A DNA stretch of 64,000 nt, from contig JASJOG010000054.1 in assembly GCA_030142905.1 (NCBI GenBank), forward strand, positions 1 through 64,000, given 5' to 3'. Position 1 is the stretch's first letter, and the number at the start of each line of letters is the position of its first letter. The position numbers were made by a program, and so were the translations under genes. Below, piece after piece: positions 1-11,775 of the stretch. The notes below the pieces were generated by a model that was not told where the DNA came from, did no database searches, and saw nothing but the letters and a program-made list of their open reading frames with translations. Source of the DNA: Heliopora coerulea (taxonomy: Eukaryota > Cnidaria > Anthozoa > Scleralcyonacea > Helioporidae).

Positions 1-99
1 GAAAACAAGAATTGTGCCTCTGAGAGAACATTACATACTCCAGAACGACCAATCGTATACGACGATCGTATCGTGTTAACGGGCCCTCAGAAATGCATA

Positions 100-800
100 T
101 TCGGTTTTGAACCTGGGAGCAGTGGCGGTTTGGCCACCGGGACATTTCTCGGTGGGCCCCAAGGATTTGTGGTGTATGGGCCCTAATGATTTGTAGGTAG
201 AAGGTCCTTACGTAGAGGGTTAGATTGGTTGTAGAATTAGCATATATGTGACGTTTTACAGCGGAGAGGCATGAATTTAAAACTCCTGTAGGCCTTGCAG
301 GTGATCACTTTTAATCATTTATATTTTATTATCGACGCGTGTCATTACCGACGCATTTCATGATGTCAGTTGTTTCTTCTAAGTTTTTATCTGAATGAAT
401 TTAAGATCTTCGCATCTTCAATTCACATCGTATTTTTATTGGCAGCAATCTCCTCACCCCTACCTTAATCCCCTTACTAAAAATGGGCCCTTAGCATATC
501 ATTTCCCGGCCCCTATTTGACAGCTAAGCCGCCACTGCTTAGGAGTATCAACGGAAGTGGAAAGTTGATCTTCCAGGTTGTTGTTGTTGTGTTGAGAAAG
601 AGTGTTGTTGGTGACTTAAAAGTAGATTGTTGTGTAGGCAGTGTTAGAAAGACGTGGCAAAAAACTTAAAACTGAAAATCCTGACTTTTAGTTCGGAAGG
701 ACTTTGTCGGAGAGTGAAACGCTTTTATTCCTGGTGATTTACGCTTTAATGGCCTCAAGGTCAATCATCTTCAGTTACTTGACTCCGACAATCAATAAAA
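100..800. repeat. Decayed fold-back element, relative of 60393-60641, interrupted by a hAT-like MITE
   Basis: Once the MITE at 120-537 is ignored, ttttgaacctgggag joins to a segment with agttgatcttccaggtt and gagaaagagtgttg. This parallels the order of gtttgaacctgggag, agttgatcgtccaggtt and gagaaagactgttgg in the element at 60393-60641. The second half (around 740-800) keeps only traces such as atcatcttcagtt. The outer ends are not defined. Confidence 0.45.
120..537. mobile_element. hAT-like MITE (non-autonomous DNA transposon)
   Basis: The segment starts with cagtggcggtttggc and ends with the near inverse of it (gctaagccgccactg), a terminal inverted repeat of the hAT type. It is flanked by imperfect 8-bp direct repeats, cctgggag at 112-119 and cttaggag at 538-545 (6 of 8 match), as expected for an old hAT target duplication. 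There is no transposase frame inside. It appears to sit inside an older fold-back element related to the one at 60393-60641, because the sequence on either side joins to match that element. Confidence 0.65.
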
Positions 801-3700
801 ACAATCTTTCAAAGTCAATAAAGACAATTTAAACATTGAAAATGTCAAAGCAGATCTAACAGCTAAGCAAATGCCTGAAGTGCATGTATGAATTTCCCTA
901 TACAGAGCAGCTGAGTTTCAAAGGATATGCAAAGCAAGGTCGGGTGTGTTCTCTTTCAATGCCATAAATGGTAGGATTCTAAACGCAACAAGTAACCTTG
1001 CTATGCCTGCAGGCATCTCTGTGTGCATATTTTTTCGTCTAAAAACGCGTTGCTACATATACAAACACAGAATCAAAGCGTCACAACATGTCCCAGACTA
1101 TAAGATCTCGACATTCATGATTCACACAGTATTGGGTACCGATCTTATCACAATTATTCCACTGTTGGTCAAAAAATGTTTATCATCAAATGTATTTCCA
1201 GTGATTATCGACTCTGTTGAACTCGAGACTTCGAAATATCCAGCTCCAACATTGTCGCTTTAATGTCACGTTAAAAGCATTGATACTTTCGTCTGCAGAG
1301 ACCAACCTTAGCCACAGTTTACTTTAAATTTCAACATAAGTGGATTGCTTTCCAGTTCTAGGAATAGAATATACCGGGATAGACTTTCCGTGAAGTAACG
1401 CAATGGTTTTAATTAGGTCTTGATAGTTCTTGATATATCTTGGATGAGACGAATAAACTCAGGGATGGTCGTTTGGCCAAAATCATGAAATGTATTCATA
1501 GCCCTTCAAAAGTTATGTCGTATGATTCATATTCAGGGGCGAGTTGCTCAATATTTGTTTGTACACCACACTATATGACACGTAACATCAAAATTAAATT
1601 ATAATAACATACAGCAGGTCTTGAAACGTTAACACTTTTACCTTCACTGAAACCTGCCTTGTGAAGTTGAACCAAAGTCACAAGCTGTCTTAATCTCGTG
1701 CTCGGATGTGAAAATCTTGCCCCTTCCTTACTTTCTTGTAATTTGTCAACCATTAAGTGATTTACTCTTAACCTTTTCTGCCACCTTCCCACAACGTGTT
1801 TTCTTTTGCCTGTGGGAATTACGTCATGTTGATGTCTTCATGTCTAGATGAAGTACCTCTTGTCATCTCTGTAATCCCTCCAGACGGTTAATTTAATACC
1901 AACACAAATCTTAGTCACATCTCTAATCCTAATCGTAACCTTTTTGTCCGTTTGGCAGTCATTGTATAAAAACGGCAATTTATCTTAAATAAGATGATAA
2001 GCGCTATTTTTTTTACAGTGGAAAGATTCTTTTTTATTTTAACAAATACATTATAAGCAAGGACATATGACCATATAGTAACTATTTGAAGGCGCTTTCT
2101 GTATATGGACCAATGCCTTAAAAGCTTGTGCATATTTCAGGGTGACTTTTCAGTATGGAAGAGTGCCCCTTAAACCACTGCATCTCGTCCCATTTTCGTT
2201 CTACGCGCCTATTTGTGTCGTCGTCTGCCCCCATTATAGATCCATATTTCTCACTAACTCCTTCGTGACAATGACTGCGTTTTTTCATTACTTTAATTGA
2301 ACATAAAATGTAAAGATTTTATTGCATGCACAAATGCTTTCATAACACAAAATTTTCGTTATAAATTCAAAATTCAGTGAATCGTTTGAAATTTTCAAAT
2401 ACGCCCACTAGCAATGTTGTCTCAATTGCTCAACATTTTCTGCATACACGTCTCTTGCACCGACGCAATCTGACTGCTAAGTCTTTAATTGATGTCAGCT
2501 GGTTAATATCCGGTGAATACCTGAAGAATCCGACGTCATATTTTTTGTTGAAGAAATAACCTGTTTCCTCCATAATTAGAAATATTTTTATTTCATAGTC
2601 AACAATCCCAAACAATCTTGTGAAGAAGTGAGATGGCCTCTGAAAACCGCCCAGACAGACAGACCTAGGATGTTCGGTCTGGTTGTTCTCGTTCCAGTGC
2701 TTTAACTTTCTGAGAAATGTAATGTACATTCCATTTCCACATGTGTTTTTCAGGCTGGAAATGAGCGTTCTTGGGTCAGAATAAAATAAGATGTGATGTC
2801 AAAGCAAACAGGTAGTGTTTGAAATGATTGGATGGCGTAAGACTTTGCCGTGGACATCAGCTTTTTAAAATGGCGTTGTGAAGTGACGTCATGCTTGTCT
2901 TGGACATGAATATTTTTTCAGTGGAAATCAAGACCTGAACGAAGTAAGTAGGTTTTTTTTAGAAATTTTAAAATAACACGCATCCTACACACGCTGTAAT
3001 CGGACGAGCCCCGTTTTCTCTCAGAGTCCAAAGACATACAGACATTTTATTTTGTATTAGAGTACAGATTCACGGATAACGTCACTAAATCTCGAAAAAA
3101 CCTTAGTTATTTTGTAAAACAAATAGAAAATAGCTTTCATGTCTCTGTGATGGAAACATGAATGATGTCATTTGGCGTAGTCGAGCAATTCTCTATTGGT
3201 TGAATGGAAAATACATTTTCCAATAACTTACAGAAACACGAGTGGACGTTTGGGAGAACGACAAATGGCTTGTCGAGAATGTTGCCTCCGCAAACTGTAG
3301 TTCCCGACAAGTCACAAAGTTAAGCCAAAACTTTAATATAGTCTCTCTTTCTCGCATGCCTGTCCCAGCGAACCTCTGACGCAGTAACGCTAGTCACCTC
3401 TCCTTATTCATTAACAACAATTATTTTATATCTCTTAACTGAAATGTCATCACCTTCGATAAAGTTCCTAATTTAATCTTATAATTACTAATTACGTGCA
3501 AGTTCCGTCAGTCTCCATCAGGCTATTGGATTATTTTCCTGAAGGACGATTGTTTCTATGCCATTTCTAATTCTCCTAAACTTCCACTCGTTATACTATA
3601 CATCAATGGAAATACGGAAAAATGTTTTATATTTCTTTTATAAAATAATCTTATCAAATTGCAGAAGTAGAGCTTCTTTTTACTGTCATCACGATGCAAG
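800..3700. other. Non-coding interval, no gene recognised
   Basis: AT-rich sequence with only short open frames (up to about 105 codons) that show no family resemblance, no splice-supported extension and no matching frame elsewhere in the window. No RNA gene or clear transposon was seen here. Confidence 0.5.
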
Positions 3701-4142
3701 TTATCGTTACTATTTAGGTTGATGTATGTGATCGCATGAGCGTCCAAGTCTCCATCGAGTTCTAGAATAACGGTTTTCGCTCCATCACTGAGCACATTTT
3801 TGTAACATCATTTTCTCACTATTTATCCCAGAAAAGTATTCTGAGTGACAGTTCTACTTTACATAATTTTCGAAACGGTTTCACAATTCTGCCCATACAT
3901 AATGTGATTTTCTTTGAAGACTCAGCTAGAAGCAGAAGTTTTCTAAAGTAATTTTCCTCATACTGGCTTGATTTGAAGATAACAAAATGTATGATAGAGT
4001 TAATCTCGAAAAGTTCTTAGAAAGGTGAAAAAAAAGTTATTGATAATGTAGTTATAAACTAAAGTAAAAGATATTATTCAAGGCTGTTACGGTGAACTTG
4101 TTTCCAATTATTAAAATTGTATTTCTTGAAGATTTTTCAAGA

Positions 4143-5120
4143 TCATTCAAGAAATAGATTAAGCAGTGTGTCTACAGTATCGATGGGGCTGCCAGCTTGG
4201 CAAAGAAAAACCATCATGATGTAACAAGCACAGCAACCGGCATTATAGAGATCTTCCTCCTCGTATTTCACGTTGTACTTTTGTAGAAGGAACTTAAGAC
4301 TTGGCATGGTGTAATGGACGTCGCGTGGCTCCATTTCCTTGGCCATTTGAATGAGTTGAGTGTCAAACATTTCTTTCTTCATTTTGGACAAATCCAAACC
4401 ACGTTTTCTTAAATATTCATCATTATTTTCAATTGAATGACCCAGAAGAAAATCACATTTTCCTAGTTCCACACGAAACATTTCCAAGACTTCTAACAGA
4501 GAAACTGTTTCCGAGAAACCAAATCTAAAACGGCTTCGACCGTCGCTGCTCTTGAAGTCGAGGCTTTCCTTGATAATGAAATGACGCTTACTAATCACTT
4601 CTATGATTGGTCGATCGCATTCCTTGGTTTGATCAGACGAGAATCGAACCATGGTATAACCGATCTCAAGGTTTTTGCAAGAACTAAGGTCGTCAGCTTG
4701 AATATCAAAAGCCATAATCCCTTTGTCTCCAAATTGCGCAAAAACGTCTTTCATCCTGTCGTAGTGCTGATTAACTTTCTTATACATTTTGTCCACAATC
4801 GGTCTGTTCTTTATCACGAGTTCTTTGTCTTGAAATCTCTGAAATTCGGTCAAATTATCGAAAGATAACATCTCAATTGAGCCTTCTTTCAAGAGCTCAC
4901 TGGTGGGTTTATCTGGTAAAGCGAACTTGCAGACATTTCCCAAATGGTTTTCGATTTCTGCGTATTGCTGACAGGTGATGCCAATTTCATGCAAACCGCT
5001 GAAAATTTGCGCCACAGTGAATTGGTAACCAGGACGATCGCTTAAGAAATTATCGAAAAAGATGCATACATCGATGGCTTGGTTGTTTTCGTTAGCTTGC
5101 CTGATCCACTTGTGACACAT
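4143..5120 (-). CDS. Divergent DEDDh/Gfd2-YDR514C-like RNase H-fold protein, copy A
   Basis: Single-exon frame of 325 residues. From about residue 135 it resembles the DEDDh exonuclease fold as seen in Gfd2/YDR514C-like proteins: a first strand FDIQADD (137-144), then EIGYTMVRF, then LLGHSIENNDEYL (225-237), FDTQLI, SLKFLLQKY and YNAGCCACY (292-300). Typical members read D-x-E, GHN-x3-D and HNAGNDA. Here the Glu is Gln141, the Asp position is Asn233 with Asp234 one place later, the His is Tyr292 and the last Asp is Cys, so nuclease activity is doubtful. The first 130 residues are helical and unrecognised. A close paralogue is at 12248-13228 on the same strand. The open frame kept in both copies argues that it is a real gene. 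The start is the first ATG; an upstream exon cannot be excluded. Confidence 0.6.
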   Translation of the reverse strand: MCHKWIRQANENNQAIDVCIFFDNFLSDRPGYQFTVAQIFSGLHEIGITCQQYAEIENHLGNVCKFALPDKPTSELLKEGSIEMLSFDNLTEFQRFQDKELVIKNRPIVDKMYKKVNQHYDRMKDVFAQFGDKGIMAFDIQADDLSSCKNLEIGYTMVRFSSDQTKECDRPIIEVISKRHFIIKESLDFKSSDGRSRFRFGFSETVSLLEVLEMFRVELGKCDFLLGHSIENNDEYLRKRGLDLSKMKKEMFDTQLIQMAKEMEPRDVHYTMPSLKFLLQKYNVKYEEEDLYNAGCCACYIMMVFLCQAGSPIDTVDTLLNLFLE

Positions 5121-6132
5121 TGACCTCCAGACAATAATGGAAGGTTGTCTATAGGATGCAACGAAAGAACGAAAAGATAAGCATGATACCGATTATTCAT
5201 TAAGCATTTGCTCTTTCGTGGCGGGATAAGCCTTCTACTTTTTAGACAAAGGGAAAAAAGAAAGTCGTTTTATGTTTTGAGATATCTCGTATTTAGGTCA
5301 CAAGCGACTTCCTTTTGGGGTTGAACTCCTTGAGAACTTCAAACCTTCAAATCTTCCACGCAGAAGACACCTACTGTATATACAGATGGCCATTAGGATT
5401 ATTACTGCACACACGTCTTGCGAATGAATTATATATTACACTGAAATATAAATAATGTTCCAATATTAAAGGCGTTGTATTGCTGCCTGCCGGTACAGCC
5501 AAGTTGGGAAACAAGAATCTTTTTCATCCACCCTTTAACAACTATACACCAAATACATCGTTACATGTTAGGGAGTTTCATGTCAAAACTCCAGTGGGTC
5601 TCTTCAAAGTTTGACATAGATTCTGGAAAACGCAGATTCGCGTTGAAATTGATCTCCCTTTATTGTTCAGAAAACTTTTTAATGAGCGGAAATCTCTGGT
5701 TTGGTAACATAATGCTATCTTGCCTCACTACATGAGTTATGGCGTCCTTACGTAGCACAATGTTATAAACGTTGAGATCTTTAAATTTTGAAGCCACGAT
5801 AATGTCTTGTCCTTTTTGACTTACCTCTCGTCAGAATGTGCCATTTTCAAACTTATTTAAAGTCTTGAGAATTTTCTAAAGCATAAAAAGTGGAAGAGGA
5901 GTTAGAAAAAGTGATTTTCATATCAGATGTTTGAATGTTTGATGTGCGAAGAAGATTGTTTCATGAAAACATTCCATGGCTTTAACTCACTTTTTTCTGA
6001 AATGCCTTCCTTTTTTCGATAACTATACCTTAAGATTACACAGTTCTTGAAAAGCTATTTCGATACATAAGATCTACTTAGACTGTTGGGTTGGGGACAA
6101 GACATCCACGACAGTAACTTAAAGTGTCTATG

Positions 6133-6396
6133 ATTTTAGAAATGTGAGAGCTTGGATATAACTTAAGAGAGATGAAAGATCGTCAAGCTCTATACTCAGA
6201 ATCAGAATATGATTAATATATAGTGGCTTCCGCTTAGGTCGACATATATGTCTAACTTGCACCTAGCTCACCATCTAAGTCTTGGTAGCTCAATGGTTAG
6301 AGCGTCTCACCGGTCATCAGAAGGTTACGGGTCCGATCCCCGTCTGGGGCTCAGAAATCATTTTCTGAGTATAGAGCTTGACGATCTTTCATCTCT
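6133..6396. repeat. Fold-back SINE-like element with one tRNA-like unit, flanked by a 15-bp target duplication
   Basis: The element lies between perfect direct repeats cttaaagtgtctatg at 6118-6132 and 6397-6411. Inside, gagatgaaagatcgtcaagc near 6170 is the inverse of gcttgacgatctttcatctc near 6377, so the ends fold back on each other. A tRNA-like unit with D-arm (tagctcaatggttagagc) and T-arm (gggtccgatcccc) lies at 6279-6351. The equivalent place in segmental copy B (near 14920) is empty, so insertion followed the duplication. Relatives: 19417-19864 and 32230-32470. Confidence 0.8.
6279..6351 (+). repeat. tRNA-like sequence inside a SINE, not counted as a functional tRNA
   Basis: It folds as acceptor, D-arm (gctc/gagc), a 7-nt anticodon loop and T-arm. 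The anticodon loop ccggtca lacks U33, and the acceptor stem depends on several G-T pairs. The same unit recurs at 19503-19575, 19744-19816 and 32281-32353 inside the same repeat family, so it is treated as the tRNA-derived part of a retroposon. Confidence 0.6.
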
Positions 6397-6936
6397 CTTA
6401 AAGTGTCTATGTTTACAGGCTTTGAGCTAGTTTCTTTGTAAACAAGAGCGTATCTAATACATTGCTTGAATCCAAAAATTTCTTTCGGCAACGCTCATCT
6501 CAATACTGGAACTTTACGAAGATATTGCAATTAAAATTTTAAGCATTTGTGCGACCTGTACAAGTTTAGTAAACAGCAGTTAGCTTAGGCCCAGATCAAA
6601 CTCGAGCTTATCCTGTGCCGAACCTGTGCAGGGTATTAAGTTCATGATAAGTTCGACGTCTGAATCGATTAAGCTAGGTACTTTTAATATGGGCTCGAAC
6701 CTAATGTAAACCTCAACTGTCTCAGTCGAATTATGGAAGATAAGAAAGACGATGAAATGTGACCACTGACCAAAATAAAGAGTGCTCGCAGCCGGCAATT
6801 GAGTTCGACGTTTGAAACCAACGTCGAGCTTAGTCGGACTTGATATGAGTTAGGTTTGGCAGTGGCGGTGGAACAGTTTGAGTTTTGTGGGGGCGACGTC
6901 CACGCGTTCAACAAATCATAGGGGACTCTAGGATCA

Positions 6937-7312
6937 CAGTGCACCTGCGGCCCTTCATAAATGCTTCACAAGATTATCGCACTCTAAAAATACGCGAGGA
7001 AACAACACCAACCTTAGTTTACCTAAGGTTAAGACCGAGTGTGGAAGAAAACTCTTTTCGTATCAAGGGGCTTTAATTTTTAACAAGCTTCCTGATGACC
7101 TGAAAATGGAACGCTCGCTGTTGCTTTTTAAGAAGAAAACTAATAGTATTAGTCTTGATTTTTAACTTGAAGTCTTAACTTCACTGTGATTTTAGCATAA
7201 ATTTAGTTTTTTAATCCAAATTTTTTTAGGAAACGGGTCCTTCATAGATAACAGTCGCATATCTGTGCTGAAGAAGCTAACCTGTCAAAATAAATTATTA
7301 TTCTTATTATTA
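6937..7312 (+). pseudogene. 3' end of a non-LTR retrotransposon (reverse transcriptase C-terminus)
   Basis: Reading on the plus strand gives the closing block of many LINE reverse transcriptases: a basic stretch, then NSFRIKG (about 7050-7068), then, after a one-base frame change, NKLPDDLK and a SLLLFKKK segment to a stop near 7165. This is the SF..G..WN.LP..L...FK..L pattern of LINE ORF2 ends. The following sequence ends in aaataaattattattctt, a simple-repeat tail usual for such elements. It is truncated at its 5' side and not functional. Confidence 0.6.
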
Positions 7313-9340
7313 AAAAGCACCATTTCACGAATTCTAAGGCGTGCTGTTGTATTAATTCCTTTTATTGAATTTTTATAATTTCTGTTAATTCTTTATTCGT
7401 TCTTTTACAACCAAGTCAGTTTTTTTGTCTACCCTGCGACGAGTGTTGTGCAAAACAGCAGTAAAAATTTATTGCATTTCATCTTTATTTTATAAGTTGA
7501 ATGTATTTTAGGCTTTCAACAGCTTGCTGCTAGTCAATTATTAGGTCAGTTATTGGGACTCGTTCTAACACGAAGATCTCTTCTAATAAATAACGACCAA
7601 TCAAACAAATGCATAAATTTCTAATGCATCGGGTGGCATGGCGCGGTGGCTCCATGCCGGGAGTTAAGAATAACGACATGAGAGTGTTCGTCAATCTTTT
7701 TGTCACTAAAACAGTTACAAAGATTACTTCCTAGTCCTGCTGATCACAAATACCTGTTTTGAGTATCGGTGTGAGACTTTGTTCACCTTTTCTTACTATA
7801 AAAGGATTACAGTAGTGATGAGTGTTGAATTAATCAGCAGTTGAGTCTGTTTATTGTCATGTTACAGAGGGAAATAAGAGACAGCGTGAATGAAAGACAG
7901 AGAGACAGACGAGTGTTATCGAATTTCCTGCGATTAACCCCTCTATCAGATGGATTTAGATAACCTGTCGTTCCATAGGCTTTACGGTGGACTAGTGAAA
8001 GCACATTGTCGGCAGAGGAAGCAAGGTGTTTGTGATTAAAAAATTTAATCTGAACTAATAATTGTTGCTTTGAGGGCAAGCTACAATGATTATGGTGACT
8101 CAGATAGTTTTGAGAAGCAAGTCAACTACGACTGTGGTGATAAGCGTCTTGAGCGAAGGTTTCGTGCGACTACAAGTTTACTGTGCAAAGTTTACGTTAC
8201 CATAGTACCTGTGTCAATATGTCATACGATACAAACTGGACACGAAATTAAAAAAACATACACCCAAAGGCCTATTACATGGGAGCGACATGGCAGTACG
8301 AGTATTCATGTAGTGTTTAATTTAGAAATGCGTTAAAGATATCAGTTTCTTTAACTCCGTGCATACAAAAATAAGTTGAACAAGAATGGTGAGTCCGTGC
8401 AGCTGCATGATTCATGAGTTCTCTGCAAACAAGACTCTCCTCACAGAAAGCCAAAGCTGGGTTAGCAGAGGTCAACGTGCCTCAACACATTAAAAGGCAA
8501 ACATTATGCGTTGTTACCAACAGTTTTCTCGCAACGGATCGTTTCGAGGTAATCTCTCGACTTTACTGCTAAGTTTATAACAGACAAGAAAAACTATGAT
8601 CGTCGTGAGGAACTGATGTATGTACTCGTTGATTTTGACAAATTAAGTTAAAAATTTGTTTTCTGAGAAATATCAAACGATGCACATTCGATGCCTAAGA
8701 ATAATAGTTTAATGCAAAGCCGCTAGTATGAGCAAACTTGAAAAGTCTTCTGAGTTAATTCATCGGTTTTCGGGAAGTAAAATATATACCAACGAAGAGG
8801 ATTGATTGACATATATCGGTGAATATTATTATATCTCTGGACATCAAACCACAGAGAAGACATTTATCTTGAACCTTCTGTGAAACTTAATATGTCCGCT
8901 TCCTCTACACAAGCGTCGATCGTCGCCATTAACAGTAAAAATTGAGCTAATTCCAGTACAAGTATAACCAACCCAAATGAAGTTGGCAAGCATTGGTTAA
9001 AAACGTGGTAGATACATGTCGATAACAAACCTTATTTAATCACACTAACCACATCAACAATATGTTGATTTACAACTGGGGCGTGCATATGGCACATCAT
9101 TTTATATACAAATCCATGTGTAGTCTACAGAATTTTCGCCAGATTAACTTTATAAGTTTAAATATTATCGGCCAGATAATATAGAAATTCCTTACCTTTT
9201 CTCAAATCCCTGGTTGAGGTGGACAATTCACAGATACGCTTTATTGTCCTTGTGGCTCTTCAATGATCTATTTTTAGTTGAATATGTGGCCTTCCACCCC
9301 AAGCAAGCAAAACTGCTTACGTTCTATTGGAGACACTGGA
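7313..9340. other. Non-coding part of segmental copy A
   Basis: No gene is seen. From about 7540 the sequence is collinear with copy B (from about 16490), which shows it is part of the old duplicated block and not a later insertion. Short frames here are not conserved as frames in copy B. Confidence 0.5.
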
Positions 9341-9349
9341 AAGATCGCG

Positions 9350-9350
<1 letters not shown>

Positions 9351-9380
<30 letters not shown>
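9351..9380. repeat. (TA)n microsatellite
   Basis: A run of alternating TA of about 30 bases. It is absent from the matching place in segmental copy B, where a short A-rich tract is found. Confidence 0.9.
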
Positions 9381-9383
<3 letters not shown>

Positions 9384-9934
9384 GTGATCAGGAGAAACGG
9401 TTAAGTTGAAAAATCGGAGAAGTGAGGTCAAGGGGATCGGTGACAGATCTGGGCAGTGAATGTGGTAATAAGGGACCCCCCACTTTCACGTCAGCCAGCA
9501 ACTCTTCAATTCGTCAAGAATGGCATTCGTGGAATTTTTGTTGTTTGGCTTTTCAGCACGACTACCCATTACTAGCCAAGATTACTAGCTGACTAGCCAA
9601 GATGTTTCAGTCATTATAAGTTCTCGAAAGAGACAATCACAGTACATGCAAAGACACAAAGGCGCGGAACAAGGACCTGTTGAACGAAGCCGGGATAGTC
9701 AATGAATTCATTGCGACGGTGATTTCGTATAAAAGTGTTGAAAAGAATTTTTTCAATCTTCGACCTAGGTCAAAAACGATAGCAGTACAAAATGAATAAA
9801 GTCTGAAGTCATCGCAATTTTGTGCAGACTGACTGGTAGGATACGTCTGCGAATGAACGAACACGGTTACCAATGACAATTTTAATTCACCATGGGGACC
9901 CATTTTGAAAATATTTCTCCAAAAAGTTAAACGT

Positions 9935-10590
9935 AATGACAAACAATAATCATGAGATGAATGTCACACATAATGTCTGTATTTAGAGCACGGTAATACC
10001 ACGGACGATATGTGGAAGTATTTCTAAAACGAGGTGAGACGTAGGTTTACCGTGACCGGAGGGTGAGTTACGTGCTTGCTTACCAAATCCTGACCCTGAT
10101 CCTAACCCTAACCCTGTTCTGAGTTTTCCCTAGATAGATGATATTCATTTATTAAAGCACATTTTGTCGATTGATGCTATTCATCTTTTCAGGGGTGAGT
10201 CTGTGTTGTGGTGGTCGATGAAGTCTGATTTGAGATACCGCTGGCTAACGCGCAGGCTCAATTCACTCACATGGAAGTGGTTAACATTAACGTCAAACGA
10301 ATTATGTACCACGGTAAGGGATGCTATAAAATCACAATTTCTCCATAGCTTTGAACACAATTTCGATCATTACAAACAAAATATATTTATAAATATTTGG
10401 GATAGTGACAAGTAAATCACGGCATTTTTACATTTTGTGTCGCCATTAACTTCGTCGGTTCGAAAATGTTCAGTTTGTGATATGATTTTCATACGATCTT
10501 GGTGTAAATGGTTGATATATGTAGCTAGAGTCTGCGACTGACGACCACTTATAGTCAAAGAGTCGGGAACGCCCGTGTTCATGAACAAAG
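9935..10590. other. Spacer between segmental copy A and the NADAR pseudogene
   Basis: No gene seen. It holds a short telomere-like motif (gatcctaaccctaaccctg at about 10098-10116) and otherwise AT-rich unique-looking DNA. Confidence 0.5.
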
Positions 10591-10615
10591 CACGAAGCAA
10601 GCAACGAACACAACT

Positions 10616-11353
10616 ATGGCAGATCATCTAGAACCGCAATGTTTCAACTCAAGATCCAAGGCACCTTTTGATAAATTCTCCAACTTTTACGAAGTGAAAA
10701 TCTACATGGCCAAAGGATGCTTTAATTCAGTCGAGCATTACTTTCAGTCGATGAAGTTTATTGACGAAAGTCATTCGCGATTTGAAATGAACGGAGATCT
10801 AGGAAGACAAAGGATAACAAGTGGTAACTGGATTTCCGCTGTATCGAAAGGAAGGCTCATAAAGTCAGCAGGCTCGAAGTCAGCGAATTGATGGTGAGAG
10901 GGCGAAGAGAAAGATGAAGGAAGGTTTAAAGAAGAAGTTTGAAAAAGGACCTTTTAAAAGTTTATTGTTGAAGACAGCAGAGCGACCGCTTGTTCACACC
11001 CCACTGAGGGGACGAACAGATGATTGGACAGCCAGAGTTGACGAGACAAGCGGAAACATTGTTGGGAAGAACTACATGGGGAAATTTTTGATGGAAGTTC
11101 GAAAGGAAATGCGAAAAGTGAGTGAAAATGACCAAAGTGGATAAGGGGAAGAGAAGAACGATAGAAAAGAAATTCAAAAAGAAGCAAGTGAGGATGAAAT
11201 TATAAATAAGCACAGCTTACGTCTAGTAAGTAATACTGAGGGATATCTGGGTAAAAAGAGAAAGCATAACTACAGTGAAGGAAAAGAGTGGGGAGAGAAG
11301 ACTGGTGCAAAGAAATCTGAAGAACCAGAAAGAAAACGAAAAAAACAGGAATG
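10616..11353 (+). pseudogene. Broken NADAR-domain gene (YbiA-like N-glycosidase family)
   Basis: The frame starting at the ATG at 10616 has the NADAR opening: SNFYEVKI, then SVEHYFQSMKF, in the same order as the intact paralogue at 34774-35556. At about 10880 the copy lacks 35 bases relative to the paralogue, between the SAGSKS block and the KMKEG block. That is not a multiple of three, and the frame ends at 10889-10891. The rest of the domain continues in another frame from about 10914 (DDWTARVDETSG, then GKNYMGKFLMEVRKEM) to a stop at 11142-11144. The basic tail is still recognisable, without a frame, to about 11353. The 3' flank also matches that of the intact gene, so this was a segmental copy and not a processed one. 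Loss of function is inferred from the deletion. Confidence 0.85.
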
Positions 11354-11535
11354 AACTCAGATTGCAGCAACAAACTGGCTTTAAGGACTAAACCAAGTAT
11401 AGTTGCTTGGTGGCAGGAGTGCTCAGTGTGTCATTTTTGGAAATATTTCTCTGCAAACCTTTGTCATCGAATTTAAACAATGCATCATGTAAGTGACCCC
11501 GGATTAAAAACATCGCGCCAAGCTTTAGTTTTATT

Positions 11536-11775
11536 TCAGAATCATCCTCAGAGAAATACATGAACAGAAATTTTTCATGATAATCTGATACTGCCGAAAT
11601 CAACTGAAAAATGTTGACTTGAGCGGGATTTGAATTCGCGCCTTCGGAATACCGGTCTGTCGCTCTTCCTGTTGAGCTATCGAGTCCACAGGAATTGGAG
11701 GCGAGTTTTTATCCAACTTAAGTGCACGAGATATTCTAGCGACAACTTAACGCTTATCCATGAGAGGATGTGTAG
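11536..11775 (-). repeat. tRNA-headed SINE (family with ttctgaaata tail)
   Basis: On the minus strand: a 5' part with cgttaagttgtcgctagaat, a tRNA-like unit (gatagctcaacaggaagagc; gcgaattcaaatccc), the block catttttcagttgatttcgg, and a 3' end gaggatgattctgaaata. Copies of the same family lie at 15104-15402 (plus) and, 5'-truncated, at 54415-54535 (plus). It inserted in the 3' flank of the NADAR pseudogene just after agctttagttt, a point that is uninterrupted near 35756 by the intact NADAR gene. The 5' end is approximate. Confidence 0.7.

Larger units (their letters stand above)
3740..9905. repeat. Segmental duplication, copy A (partner 11800-18715)
   Basis: From the region left of the Gfd2-like gene to about 9.9 kb this DNA is collinear with 11800-18715: the gene itself, its AT-rich downstream flank, the interval with ggcgttgtattgctg-type sequence, the stretch beginning near 7560 (matching near 16530), and a (TA)n-proximal block near 9400 (matching near 18360). 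The offset drifts from about 8.1 to 9.0 kb because different mobile elements were inserted into each copy. Boundaries are approximate; similarity looks roughly 75-90 percent by eye. Confidence 0.8.

Noticed and set aside
3556..3795. 79-codon minus frame
   Set aside because: No family match; the related place in segmental copy B is not an open frame.
6279..6351. Functional tRNA gene
   Set aside because: The same tRNA-like unit occurs in several copies of one retroposon; the anticodon loop lacks U33 and stems have mismatches, so it is a SINE head.
10880..10914. Intron in the broken NADAR gene
   Set aside because: The sequence lacks 35 bases relative to the intact paralogue instead of having extra DNA, and no splice sites are present.
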